Below the pieces are notes generated by a model. The model was not told the origin of the DNA. It ran no database searches and was given only the letters and a program-made list of their open reading frames with translations. A stretch of 58,044 nt of DNA, taken from positions 1-58,044 of the forward strand of contig CACHEI010000011.1 of NCBI GenBank assembly GCA_902578815.1, read 5' to 3'. Positions 18,660-27,568 of the stretch are shown here, one piece after another. The DNA is from an uncultured SAR116 cluster alpha proteobacterium. GTDB lineage: Bacteria; Pseudomonadota; Alphaproteobacteria; Puniceispirillales; Puniceispirillaceae. The first letter of the stretch is position 1. Each line of letters begins with the position of its first letter. The position numbers and the translations under genes were made by a program.

Positions 18660-19464
18660 ATTTTTGGCATTTGCCTGCACTCTAATTTCCTCGTCGGCTC
18701 ATGCTGAGTGGTTCAACGCAGAGGGAAGGCATCCATATTCCAGGTCTATCAGTGAAGAGACATGCTTTTCGGCAGCTTTCTTAGCTGCAAAAAAAGACGC
18801 GATGAGTAAAGCTGGATTGGAGAGGATGTTAAGCTCACAACTGGAAATATGCTCCGATACTGTTGAAAATACAATCTGTGAACTCCATCAACAAACGCTA
18901 AGTTATTACGATGATGGGTTTATTGCCGGAATAGAAAAAATTTCTGAGAGGCGGGATGGCGAAGGGTACAACGAAGAATGCGTGGTGAGTATTAATGCGG
19001 ATGTTCAAAAGTTCAAATCTCAGCCCGATGCAAATTTTGCCCTAAGAGCAGAGATAGATGGGTCACGACGAAAAAGACATGGGGAAAGCGTTTCCATTTC
19101 AGGTGAGACTAATGTGAGCTCAGATATCCAGCTTCTCGGTTGGTATCCCCACTCCGACGGAGATTATTTTTCAACAATCATACCAAATATTTTTGAAATT
19201 AAATTTGATGAATTGAATGACGTGCTGGGAAATTTTTCGTTGCCATCCACCAAAGCAAGTAAATTTTATGAAATTACCGCGCAATTTCCTGATGACGTTG
19301 AGCTAGATGAGGTCAGTGAGGTTTTGATTGTTCTGGCGACCAAAAAGAGATTTACTTTGCTAGAGAAAGAGTCGGCAGAGGATTTTCACAAGCGTTTAAA
19401 TGATTTTGGTAGAGAAAATTGGAAAATGCAGAAATTAGGTTACTCAATATTGAGGGACAAGTAG
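18637..19464 (+). CDS. Exported protein with DUF4384-like domain
   Basis: 275 residues from TTG 18637, which overlaps the protease gene end by 23 bases; a GAGG sits 8 bases upstream and an in-frame stop at 18625 prevents an earlier start. Residues 1-23 form a signal peptide ending AHA. Four cysteines in residues 42-120 suggest disulfides. Residues about 130-200 resemble the DUF4384 fold (FALRAEIDGSRRKRHGESV, then DGDYFSTIIPN), a domain often found in proteins accompanying CsgG/LPP20-type lipoproteins and caspases. The overlap and the zero-gap junction with the next gene argue for a three-gene operon with the protease and the LPP20-like lipoprotein. The domain call is by pattern and moderate; the function is unknown. 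Confidence 0.78.
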   Translation: MSLSLVIRFLAFACTLISSSAHAEWFNAEGRHPYSRSISEETCFSAAFLAAKKDAMSKAGLERMLSSQLEICSDTVENTICELHQQTLSYYDDGFIAGIEKISERRDGEGYNEECVVSINADVQKFKSQPDANFALRAEIDGSRRKRHGESVSISGETNVSSDIQLLGWYPHSDGDYFSTIIPNIFEIKFDELNDVLGNFSLPSTKASKFYEITAQFPDDVELDEVSEVLIVLATKKRFTLLEKESAEDFHKRLNDFGRENWKMQKLGYSILRDK

Positions 19465-20082
19465 ATGAAATATTTATTCAAGGTTTTTGTTGCAATAGTG
19501 CTTTTTGGCACATTACAGGCTTGCCAAACTGTTGCGCCTGGTTCACCAGAGGCTAAGGTAATAGCCGTTCAGGAGGCTGTGGAGGAGACAGAGGAGGCCA
19601 ATGAGCAAATCGTCAGTGACATTCCCGATTGGTGCACGCAATTGCCCTCATCAGATTTTGCCCTTTACGCCTGTGGAATAGGTGATTCTGGCAGTCTTAC
19701 TATGGCCAGAAACAGAGCAACTTTAGATGCCAAACGCCAGCTTGCTGACTCTATAGACAGCCAAATTTCCTCAAGAATGGAAGATTTTTTGGACTCTATT
19801 GGCACTGGAAATAATGAACAAATACGCCAGCAGAGTGAAATCGTGACTAAGAATGTAACGGTTGAGGCTCAGTTAACTGGCTACAAACAAACAAAATCAG
19901 AAACACAAAACGTGGGGACTAAATTCCAACATTACGTCTTGATTGAGTACCCCATTGGGCAGGCTAATCAAGCATTGTTGAACAAAATTCAGCAGGATGA
20001 AATTCTCAGCACGCAAGAGGCCGCAGATGCAGCAATGGCAGAGCTTGAGGCTGAAATTGAGAAGAAAAAAAGCGGCTCCTAG
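19465..20082 (+). CDS. LPP20-like outer-membrane lipoprotein
   Basis: 205 residues, starting directly after the stop of the preceding gene. Residues 1-20 are a lipoprotein signal peptide with lipobox LQAC. After a Glu-rich stretch, the block IPDWCTQLPSSDFALYACGIG followed by AR.RATLDAKRQLADSI matches the LPP20 lipoprotein family, whose known members are envelope or flagellum-associated proteins. The C-terminus is a charged helix (AMAELEAEIEKKKSGS). It is probably anchored in the outer membrane facing the periplasm and forms part of the same envelope complex as the DUF4384-like and protease proteins; no flagellar genes are in the window. Last gene of its operon. Confidence 0.82.
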   Translation: MKYLFKVFVAIVLFGTLQACQTVAPGSPEAKVIAVQEAVEETEEANEQIVSDIPDWCTQLPSSDFALYACGIGDSGSLTMARNRATLDAKRQLADSIDSQISSRMEDFLDSIGTGNNEQIRQQSEIVTKNVTVEAQLTGYKQTKSETQNVGTKFQHYVLIEYPIGQANQALLNKIQQDEILSTQEAADAAMAELEAEIEKKKSGS

Positions 20083-20565
20083 TTTCGGTACCTTTTTGAG
20101 CCTTAAAAAAAACAAATGTTTTGGCAGGGCGTTTTTCCAGGTCCAATAGGCAACCCCGATGTTACCTAATGTTTACTCGCTTAGAGAATTGTGAGATTTT
20201 GCCGTTGTTCAATTGTTTGTTCAAAAAAGTTTTGGTGGAATAAGCGGTGAGACAAAGTGAGACTGATTTGGCTTTAAACAGAAATTCAATAGGTTAGGGC
20301 AGGGTTTTGAAACTCTTCACCCTTGACATATTCCCTCAACTTTTAATTTCAAATTTTAAGCCTGTTTGGTTATTCGTACGCTTTATTTAGATTTTTTTGG
20401 GTTTAACAACACCTGCTGGAATATCTATCATATCGCTCTTTATTACCGACGGGACAATGATAGCATCGGTCCTTCTTAGCGGGATCTCGAACGCTGTGTC
20501 TATTTTTTCTTAGGTTTTTTGCTATGTGGGCCTCCGCATGTGAGCAAAAAAGGAGCTAGGGCTTC
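20083..20565. other. Intergenic region with tandem GTGAGAC repeats
   Basis: 480 AT-rich bases between the LPP20-like gene and the aminotransferase gene, with no credible open frame. Two copies of GTGAGAC (20247-20253 and 20257-20263) are separated by three A's. The segment just before the aminotransferase has a clear ribosome-binding site (aggagc) 10 bases upstream of its ATG. No riboswitch was recognised. Confidence 0.5.
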
Positions 20566-21888
20566 ATGTCAAATGTCTTTCCGCGGAATATGAAAACTAG
20601 TTATCCTGTCGCAGTTACTGGCGACGGGTGCTATATAGTTGACTCGGACGGCAAACGCTATTTTGACGGATCTGGTGGAGCCGCTGTGTCAAGTCTTGGT
20701 CACAGCCATCCGAATGTGATTGATGCCATAAAATCTCAGGTTGATCAGTTGGCCTATGCTCATACTGGTTTTTTTACATCGGCGCCGGCAGAGAAGCTTG
20801 CATCACTTTTGGTTGATCATGCGCCAGAAGGAATCCAGCATGTGTATTTCGTCTCAGGTGGATCAGAAGCCGTTGAAGCAGCTTTGAAGCTTGCGAGGCA
20901 ATACTTTGTGGAGATAGGTCAGTCGGCTCGGCGCAAGGTGATAACTCGCCGACAGAGTTACCATGGCAACACTCTTGGCGCATTGGCAGTGGGTGGTAAT
21001 GAATTGAGACGCCAAACTTATAGCCCACTTCTCATTGAAACTAGCCGTGTTTCGCCCTGCTATGCTTATCGTGAGATGCTCAAATACGAGGACGATCTAA
21101 CGTTCGCTCGGCGAGTTGCTGAAGAGCTTGAATTTGAAATCCTAAGGCTTGGGCCAGAAAGTGTGATGGCTTTCATAGCGGAACCTGTTGTAGGGGCTAC
21201 ACTTGGCGCGGTGCCCGCTGTAGATGGGTATTTTGCACATATTCGTGAGATTTGTGACCGTTATGACGTGTTACTAATTCTTGATGAAGTGATGTGTGGT
21301 ATGGGCCGAACCGGGTATATTTACGCTTGCGAGATAGACGGAGTGCGACCCGATATTATCACAATCGCTAAGGGTTTAGGTGCCGGTTACCAACCACTCG
21401 GTGCGATGCTATGCAGTTCAAGAATATATCAAGTGATTGAAATGGGGAGTGGTTTTTTCCAGCATGGCCATACCTATCTTGGACACCCAACTGCATGTGC
21501 AGGCGCATATGCTGTGGTTAACACCATTTTGGATGAAAATTTGATTGACCACGTCAGAGACCAAGGCCACAAATTAATGGGGGAACTGACCGATAGATTT
21601 GGTAACCATCCGAACATAGGTGACATCCGAGGACGGGGACTTTTCATTGGCATGGAATTCGTCGCCCATCGTGAAAGTAAGGTCCCGTTTGACCCAGAGG
21701 AAGGACGCCACAAACTCTTCAAGGCCGCGGCTTTCGATGCCGGCTTAATTTGCTATCCAATGGGTGGTACCATTGACGGTCTCCGTGGCGATCATGTTCT
21801 TATTGCGCCGCCATTTATAATCTCAGATGACCAAATTGGTGAACTTTGTGATAAGTTAGAGGTTGCGACCTCTAAATCTTTCTATTGA
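20566..21888 (+). CDS. Class III aminotransferase (putrescine/diamine-pyruvate type candidate)
   Basis: 440-residue PLP-dependent aminotransferase, fold type I class III. Family blocks are intact: LGHSHPNV near residue 45, YFVSGGSEAVEAALKLAR, YHGNTLGALAVGG, LILDEVMCGMGRTG, and the PLP-binding Lys in TIAKGLGAGYQPLGA. The cytosolic enzyme would transfer an amino group from an omega-amino compound to pyruvate or 2-oxoglutarate. Just downstream and convergent is a PuuB-like amine oxidase, followed by a putrescine/spermidine-type ABC importer, so a polyamine or polyamine-derived substrate is the best guess. A strong aggagc ribosome-binding site precedes the ATG. Confidence 0.92.
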   Translation: MSNVFPRNMKTSYPVAVTGDGCYIVDSDGKRYFDGSGGAAVSSLGHSHPNVIDAIKSQVDQLAYAHTGFFTSAPAEKLASLLVDHAPEGIQHVYFVSGGSEAVEAALKLARQYFVEIGQSARRKVITRRQSYHGNTLGALAVGGNELRRQTYSPLLIETSRVSPCYAYREMLKYEDDLTFARRVAEELEFEILRLGPESVMAFIAEPVVGATLGAVPAVDGYFAHIREICDRYDVLLILDEVMCGMGRTGYIYACEIDGVRPDIITIAKGLGAGYQPLGAMLCSSRIYQVIEMGSGFFQHGHTYLGHPTACAGAYAVVNTILDENLIDHVRDQGHKLMGELTDRFGNHPNIGDIRGRGLFIGMEFVAHRESKVPFDPEEGRHKLFKAAAFDAGLICYPMGGTIDGLRGDHVLIAPPFIISDDQIGELCDKLEVATSKSFY

Positions 21889-22008
21889 CCTGTTAACAAC
21901 AGCTCAAATTGCAAGTGTGCCGACAGTTTTTTGCTTTTTTGCTACATAAAAACATTTCAGCATCAAAAATTGTGACATAACGCACAGAGATCCAGCACTT
22001 GTGTTTAT

Positions 22009-23355
22009 CTAATTTTTCCACATATCCTTTGCAGCTGCGCGTCGGATTTGCAAATTGTCGCGGAAACGGTACCATCGCACGATTGATGGTAAAAACCATG
22101 GCTTGCCAAAATATAGTGGACGAGTTGGAAATGGCAAATTGTCGAACGCTGTTGCACCATTTGGATTGCCAACGAGCTGTTGCCCAAGACAAAACCCAAG
22201 ATAGCTCGCCATGCCAACACCAGAACCACAGTATCCCATTGCATAATAAATACCGGCATGTTGCCCGATGTGGGCATGTGTGTCGAAAGTAAAAGCCACG
22301 GTACCTGTCCAAGAATGTGTGTAACCATAATTCGCAAGTTCAGGGAAAATACGACACATGTCACGATGCAACTTTGGACCAGAAATAGCAGGGTTTGTCT
22401 CATCTGCTGAAACGCGACCACCAAAAAGAATACGGCTACGGTCTGGTGATGGTCGGTAATAATAAATGACCTTGCAGGTGTCACTTACCACGCGATCTGT
22501 GGGAAATAATTTGTCCATGAGAATTTTTGGAAGTGGGTCAGTTGCAATCATGTATGTGCCGATAGGAATAACTCGCCTCTGCAGCCACGGCACTAGATCG
22601 GTCGTATAACCATTTGTTGCAATGACAATATTTTCAGCCCTGATCTCACCTTTTGATGTGGTTACAACAAAAGCTCTGCCGTTGCGCTTTATTTCAATGG
22701 CTGGGCATACATCTGTGATTTCAACGCCAACCTTTTTTGCAAGCTCAAGCAAACCGCTGTAATATTTGGCTGGGTCAAGCGAAGCGTGCTTTTTAAGCAC
22801 AACACCCCCGAAGTATGCGTCTGTGCCAAGTTCTAAATACTGTTTTTCCCGGGATATGACCTCAAATTCTACGCCTTCCTCAACACCGACTTTCTGAGTT
22901 TCACTTACAAGGTTTTCAAAATGTGCAGGCGTGTGGGCTGCATGGAACCTGCCGCACCGCTGATATTCGCAAGATATACTCTCGGTTTCAATAAACGAAC
23001 CAATCCAATCAAGCGACCGATACCCCTCGTTGCGGATTGCTGCTGCGCGCTCTGTGCCGTGCCGTTGAGCAAGGGTTGAAAACGATGGCTTAATGCTCGG
23101 GCTGATTTGTCCACCATTTCGCGTACTGCATCCCCAGCCTAATTCGTGCATATCAACAACTTGGGTCAAACGACCTGCTCGTGCAGTAGCGATAGCCGCT
23201 TGAAGCCCTGTATATCCGCCACCTATAACAACTACATCTACCTTGCTTAAGGGAACTGTCTTTGTTGGCAAGAAAGCTGGGATTCCGTCATGCCAATAGA
23301 CATTGCCCGTGGCATAGTTTTTTATTGTTTCGGCAATTTCACTTTTTTGACGCAT
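22009..23355 (-). CDS. FAD-dependent amine oxidase (PuuB-like, DAO family)
   Basis: 448-residue flavoenzyme. The FAD-binding Rossmann motif is VVVIGGGYTGLQAA (residues about 36-50), followed by the PuuB-type block GWGCSTRNGGQISPSIKP. Further blocks are ENIVIATNGYT and the C-terminal GYCGSGVGMASYLG. PuuB oxidises gamma-glutamylputrescine; members of this branch also oxidise other secondary amines. There is no signal peptide, so it should be cytosolic. It is divergent from the ABC importer binding protein at 23491 (135-base shared promoter region) and convergent with the aminotransferase, which fits an uptake-and-degrade polyamine module. The precise amine is not determinable. Confidence 0.9.
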   Translation of the reverse strand: MRQKSEIAETIKNYATGNVYWHDGIPAFLPTKTVPLSKVDVVVIGGGYTGLQAAIATARAGRLTQVVDMHELGWGCSTRNGGQISPSIKPSFSTLAQRHGTERAAAIRNEGYRSLDWIGSFIETESISCEYQRCGRFHAAHTPAHFENLVSETQKVGVEEGVEFEVISREKQYLELGTDAYFGGVVLKKHASLDPAKYYSGLLELAKKVGVEITDVCPAIEIKRNGRAFVVTTSKGEIRAENIVIATNGYTTDLVPWLQRRVIPIGTYMIATDPLPKILMDKLFPTDRVVSDTCKVIYYYRPSPDRSRILFGGRVSADETNPAISGPKLHRDMCRIFPELANYGYTHSWTGTVAFTFDTHAHIGQHAGIYYAMGYCGSGVGMASYLGFCLGQQLVGNPNGATAFDNLPFPTRPLYFGKPWFLPSIVRWYRFRDNLQIRRAAAKDMWKN

Positions 23356-23490
23356 ATACCTTTAAACCAAATTTTCACATGTACTGGCTAGATTAAAATC
23401 CCTGTGCGCTAGATTCAGTCAAATGAAACCTTTACCGGCGGAATAAACTCCGTTTACGATGTTTTAAAGAACATTTATTGGGAGGAACAA

Positions 23491-24552
23491 ATGAAGTCTT
23501 TTTGTATGGTCAAAAAAGTTGCGGTTGCAGCCTTTTTGCTTGGTTTCGCGAGTTTTTCAACAGCGAGTTTTGCTGATGAGACACTTCGGATAGTGTCTTG
23601 GGGTGGCGCTTACCAAAAAGGCCAATCAGTTGGCATTTTTCAACCTGCCGCCGAGGCGATGGGCATCACAGTAAAAGAAGATACCTACGGAGGTATTTCC
23701 GACGTCAAGTTGATGGTCAAATCTGGTGCAGACAAATTTGATATTTTCTCCAGCGGGGCTGGCGGATGTGCTTCAGGTGGAGCTGAGGGCATTCTTGAGA
23801 AGCTTGATTATTCAGTTATTGACGTGAGCAATCATTTACCAGGCATGTATAGTGACTATTGTGCGGGCGCAGATATTTTCTCAGTTGTTGCCGCATGGAA
23901 CACCGAAACGTATGGTGATAATGGACCGCGTTCGTGGGCTGATTTTTTTGATGTTGAGAAATTTCCGGGCACTCGTGCTATGCGCGCAAAAGTAGACTCG
24001 CAACTTGAGGCAGCATTGCTTGCTGACGGTGTCGCAAAAGAGGACATCTATAAAGTTTTGGATAGCGAGGAGGGCATTGATCGTGCCCTCGATAAAATCA
24101 GATCTATCAAGCCGCACATTGCTGTATGGTGGACCTCTGGCGCGCAGCACGCACAGCTGATGAAGGACGGCGAAGTTGATATGACAACCGGATGGAATGG
24201 TCGTTTTGACGTCGCCAAGCTCGATGGTGCAAAGGTTGCCTATGATTGGAAAACAGGGATTATGGATTGGGAAGGATACGGCATTCCAAAGGGAGTTAAA
24301 AACAAAGATTTAGCGATGAAATATATCGCCGAGATGATGAAGCCCGAATATATGGCTGAGTTCGCCAAATACATCACCTACGGACCAACAAATAAATTGG
24401 TTTATGAGCTTAATTTGATGGAGGAGGCTAGAGCCCGGCAAATGCCCTCACACCCAGATAATGCCAAGCACCAAATGACACTCAGGACAGATTGGTACGC
24501 TAAGTGGCGAACAATTGCAGCAGAGAAATATACTGAAATGATGACTGAGTAG
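23491..24552 (+). CDS. Polyamine-type ABC transporter substrate-binding protein (PotD/PotF-like)
   Basis: 353 residues with a signal peptide (residues 1-28, ending SFA). The mature part begins DETLRIVSWGGAYQKGQSV, the usual opening of the spermidine/putrescine binding-protein family. Later blocks WNTETYGDNGPRSWADFFD and GVKNKDLAMKYIAEMM are typical. It has an excellent ribosome-binding site (gggagga, 4 bases before the ATG). First gene of a four-gene importer operon (23491-27465). The stop codon is followed by a 9-bp-stem hairpin, probably to allow higher levels of this protein than of the membrane components. The ligand could be putrescine, spermidine or another cationic amine. Confidence 0.92.
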   Translation: MKSFCMVKKVAVAAFLLGFASFSTASFADETLRIVSWGGAYQKGQSVGIFQPAAEAMGITVKEDTYGGISDVKLMVKSGADKFDIFSSGAGGCASGGAEGILEKLDYSVIDVSNHLPGMYSDYCAGADIFSVVAAWNTETYGDNGPRSWADFFDVEKFPGTRAMRAKVDSQLEAALLADGVAKEDIYKVLDSEEGIDRALDKIRSIKPHIAVWWTSGAQHAQLMKDGEVDMTTGWNGRFDVAKLDGAKVAYDWKTGIMDWEGYGIPKGVKNKDLAMKYIAEMMKPEYMAEFAKYITYGPTNKLVYELNLMEEARARQMPSHPDNAKHQMTLRTDWYAKWRTIAAEKYTEMMTE

Positions 24553-24563
24553 ATCATTTATGG

Positions 24564-24589
24564 ATTGGAGGGTAAAACTGCCCTCCAAT
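24564..24589 (+). promoter_or_regulatory. Intercistronic hairpin after the polyamine binding-protein gene
   Basis: A 9-bp perfect stem (ATTGGAGGG / CCCTCCAAT) with an 8-base loop, followed by a short T-rich stretch (tcattttt). It may act as a partial terminator or message stabiliser between the binding-protein and ATPase genes. The position parallels the hairpin at 9403-9424 in the other importer operon. Confidence 0.65.
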
Positions 24590-24656
24590 TCATTTTTGCC
24601 TAAAATTTATATTTCGGTTAATTGATGACTGTAAAACTTTGGCGGCGGCACGACAT

Positions 24657-25751
24657 ATGACCGACAGCTCACTTAACATTTCTATCAAAGATGTGACAAA
24701 AACCTACGGGGATTTTTACGCGCTTAAAGACGTTAGTCTTGAGGTTTTGTCCGGAGAGTTTCTTACTTTACTAGGGCCATCAGGATCTGGCAAAACGACA
24801 TTGCTTATGGTGCTTGCCGGCTTTACAAGCCCTGACTATGGTAGCGTTAGGTTTGGCGGTGAGGAGGTTGTTCTAAAACCGCCTCACCTTCGTGGCATAG
24901 GCATGGTTTTTCAGAATTACGCCCTGTTTCCCCATATGAATGTTGCAGAGAATGTAGGCTACCCTCAGAAATTGCGCGGTGTTAGCAAAGAAGAGACGCG
25001 AAAAAGTGTTGAGAATGCGCTTGCCACCGTAAAGCTTCACGGACTTGGTCATCGACGCGTTGATGAATTGTCTGGCGGTCAGAAGCAGCGTGTCGCATTG
25101 GCGCGCGCAATAGTTTTCCAGCCGAAAATTTTGCTAATGGACGAGCCACTTTCTGCTCTCGACAAGAAATTGCGCGAAGAAATGCAGATCGAACTTCGCC
25201 AACTTCATGACAGTCTGAATATGACAACAGTGTATGTGACCCACGATCAGAAAGAAGCGTTGACAATGTCAGACAGGATTGCCGTTATCAATGATGGGCG
25301 ATTAATGCAGTTAGGCACACCAAACGAGATCTATCGACGGCCCGAAAACGCGTTTACCGCTGATTTCATCGGCGAGTCAAGCTTGTTGCCAGCAAAAGTA
25401 AAAAATGGAATTGCCACTATTGGTTCAAAAAAACTTAAGGGTGCCCAAAAACTTAAAGAGGACGGTGATTTCATGCTGGTTGTTCGTCCTGAAAAACTAT
25501 TTATTGCCAACAAGAAAGCACGTGATGCCAATCATTTTGAGGGCCTAGTTGAAGACTCAATATTTCAGGGTGAGAGCCAACTGATGGTCATCAAGCTAGA
25601 TCCAGAAAATTATGGTGAGCGTTCGCTCCGCCTTCGAATACCAAACGGAAGCACTAGCTTGGGTAAGTTGCCCGATATTAATGAAAAAATTATCCTTGGG
25701 CTAAAAATTACTGACAGTTATTTTGTGGAAGCGGCCAATGGGAGGGACTAA
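24657..25751 (+). CDS. Polyamine-type ABC transporter ATP-binding protein (PotA/PotG-like)
   Basis: 364 residues from the ATG at 24657; an 18-base longer TTG start is possible but adds nothing conserved. ATPase motifs: Walker A GPSGSGKTT, Q-loop FQNYALFPHMNV, signature LSGGQKQRVALARA, Walker B LLMDEPLSALDKKLR and switch His in YVTHDQKEALTMSD. After residue about 240 there is a TOBE-type regulatory domain (GESSLLPAKV, then FMLVVRPEKL), as expected for the PotA/PotG branch. It powers uptake through the two permeases encoded next. The 3' end overlaps the first permease gene. Confidence 0.93.
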   Translation: MTDSSLNISIKDVTKTYGDFYALKDVSLEVLSGEFLTLLGPSGSGKTTLLMVLAGFTSPDYGSVRFGGEEVVLKPPHLRGIGMVFQNYALFPHMNVAENVGYPQKLRGVSKEETRKSVENALATVKLHGLGHRRVDELSGGQKQRVALARAIVFQPKILLMDEPLSALDKKLREEMQIELRQLHDSLNMTTVYVTHDQKEALTMSDRIAVINDGRLMQLGTPNEIYRRPENAFTADFIGESSLLPAKVKNGIATIGSKKLKGAQKLKEDGDFMLVVRPEKLFIANKKARDANHFEGLVEDSIFQGESQLMVIKLDPENYGERSLRLRIPNGSTSLGKLPDINEKIILGLKITDSYFVEAANGRD

Positions 25752-26625
25752 ACTGAATTCCAATCAGGCTGAGCTTGCACAACTGGCGCGGCGTGAACAT
25801 TTCACTTTTTTTGGCTTGACATTGCCCTATCTGGTTTTGGTTGGAGCAATGATAATTGCCCCAATTGGTTGGCTGTTTTTCTTGTCTTTCATCGGCAGAG
25901 ACGGGTCATTTTCGATTGAAAACTATGAAAGGATGATCAATTCAAAAGCATATATTCGCATTTTTCTGACAACCTTTAAGATCAGTATCCTAACTACTTT
26001 CTTCTGCGCTTTGCTTGGTTATCCTCTCGCTTATTTCATGTCTCAGATTTCCCGGAAATGGGCCAACATATGCATGATTGGTGTTTTAATCCCATTTTGG
26101 ACCAGCCTGCTTGTACGGACCTATGCTTGGCTTGTACTTCTCCAAAAAAAGGGGCTGGTGAATACCATTGCAGTCGACCTTGGCTTGCTAAGTGAGCCGA
26201 TTAAATTCGTGCACAACACCTCTGGAACACTAATCGGTATGGTCCACATCATGTTGCCTTTTTTGATACTGCCACTCTACGCCAACATGCGCGCAATCGA
26301 TCCGCATTGTGTGAAGGCCGCATCAAGCCTTGGTGCAACGTCAATAAGAGCATTTTGGACAGTGTTTTTCCCGCTAAGTATGCCAGGCCTTCTTGCGGGT
26401 TTGCTTATTGTCTTTGTACTGTGCCTTGGTTTCTATGTTACGCCTGCAGTCTTGGGTGGCGGGAAAGTCATTATGGCTGCGATGAAAATATCAAGTAATA
26501 TAGAACTTTATTTCAGCTGGGGTGCGGCGAGCGCACTAGGCGTTGTATTATTGGCTGTCACAATGCTGATACTGTTTATAGCATCAAAACTAGTCTCACT
26601 TGATCAGTTTGGTCAGCGGAGCTAA
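25738..26625 (+). CDS. Polyamine-type ABC transporter permease (PotB/PotH-like)
   Basis: 295 residues if started at ATG 25738, inside the end of the ATPase gene. A TTG at 25723 is an alternative, and a gggaggg followed by CTG at 25753 is a less likely third. About six transmembrane segments follow, beginning at GLTLPYLVLVGAMIIAPIGW. The coupling loop contains KAASSLGATSIRAFWTVFFPL with the conserved Gly. Architecture and order match PotB/PotH, the first permease of the spermidine/putrescine importers. It forms a heterodimer with the product of 26629. Confidence 0.9.
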   Translation: MGGTKLNSNQAELAQLARREHFTFFGLTLPYLVLVGAMIIAPIGWLFFLSFIGRDGSFSIENYERMINSKAYIRIFLTTFKISILTTFFCALLGYPLAYFMSQISRKWANICMIGVLIPFWTSLLVRTYAWLVLLQKKGLVNTIAVDLGLLSEPIKFVHNTSGTLIGMVHIMLPFLILPLYANMRAIDPHCVKAASSLGATSIRAFWTVFFPLSMPGLLAGLLIVFVLCLGFYVTPAVLGGGKVIMAAMKISSNIELYFSWGAASALGVVLLAVTMLILFIASKLVSLDQFGQRS

Positions 26626-26628
26626 ATC

Positions 26629-27465
26629 ATGGGATTTTTAGACCAAAATGTTTCGGAAACGCAGATCAAGCTGCGAGGTCGTCTTTGGCTTTACATACTC
26701 TCAGCGATCATTCTATTCCTACTGATTGTACCGTCACTGGTCGTGATACCAATGTCCTTCTCAAGTAGTCAGTATCTTGAATTTCCCCCCAAGGATTGGT
26801 CGTTCCGTTGGTATGAAAATTATTTCTTTTCGTGGAAAGTGGAGAACGGCTTCAATGATTGGATGGCAGCAACACGTACATCCTTGCTCGTTGCTGTTCT
26901 CACTATTTTTGTTGCAACACCAATCGGCACTTTGGCCGCCTATGGGCTGATCAACAGCACATCCCGTCTACGTACCATTCTATTCCCTATCATGATCTCG
27001 CCAATGATGGTGCCGATCATACTTGTCGCGATTGGGCTTTTCTATTTCTACGTCCAGTTTAAAATGGTGAATAGCGTTCTTGGCCTTGTGTTAGGACATT
27101 CACTTGTTGCGATGCCACTTGTTTTGATCATCGTCATGTCAGCGTTGAAAAATTATGACATGAATCAAGAAAAGGTTGCCCGTTCACTTGGCGCCAGCCG
27201 GCCTAGAGCCTTTATTGAAATCACCCTACCACAAATCAAATTTTCTCTGATTTCTGCGTCGCTGATTTCGTTTTTGACGTCGTTTGACGAGATTATCATT
27301 TCCCTTTTTGTGGCGGGTGGTGATAACTCAACCATTACCCGTAGTATGTTTCTAGCCCTGCGTGATCAGATTGATCCTACCATTGCGGCTATTTCCACAG
27401 TCCTTATCCTGATATCGTCTGGCTTGCTAATCATAACGCAAGTGCTTGGCAGCAAGTCCAGATAG
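26629..27465 (+). CDS. Polyamine-type ABC transporter permease (PotC/PotI-like)
   Basis: 278-residue inner-membrane permease, three bases after the previous stop codon, with gcggag as the ribosome-binding site. A transmembrane helix at residues 20-40 is followed by the PotC-type periplasmic block FSSSQYLEFPPKDWSFRWYE and four further helices. The coupling loop KVARSLGASRPRAFIEITLP is intact. Last gene of the importer operon; the downstream gene is convergent, with about 100 bases between and no clear terminator. Confidence 0.92.
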   Translation: MGFLDQNVSETQIKLRGRLWLYILSAIILFLLIVPSLVVIPMSFSSSQYLEFPPKDWSFRWYENYFFSWKVENGFNDWMAATRTSLLVAVLTIFVATPIGTLAAYGLINSTSRLRTILFPIMISPMMVPIILVAIGLFYFYVQFKMVNSVLGLVLGHSLVAMPLVLIIVMSALKNYDMNQEKVARSLGASRPRAFIEITLPQIKFSLISASLISFLTSFDEIIISLFVAGGDNSTITRSMFLALRDQIDPTIAAISTVLILISSGLLIITQVLGSKSR

Positions 27466-27568
27466 TTAACGCGGAAATAGTGGTGAAACGATAAAATCGT
27501 TGGGTGTGAGCTGCAGCCGGTAACGGGCAGACTGGTTCCAGCGACTTGCAATTTTGTTTGTTTTTTGA

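Noticed and set aside
20100..20150. T-rich stretch after the LPP20-like gene as a terminator
   Set aside because: T runs are present but I could not find a stable GC stem directly before them.
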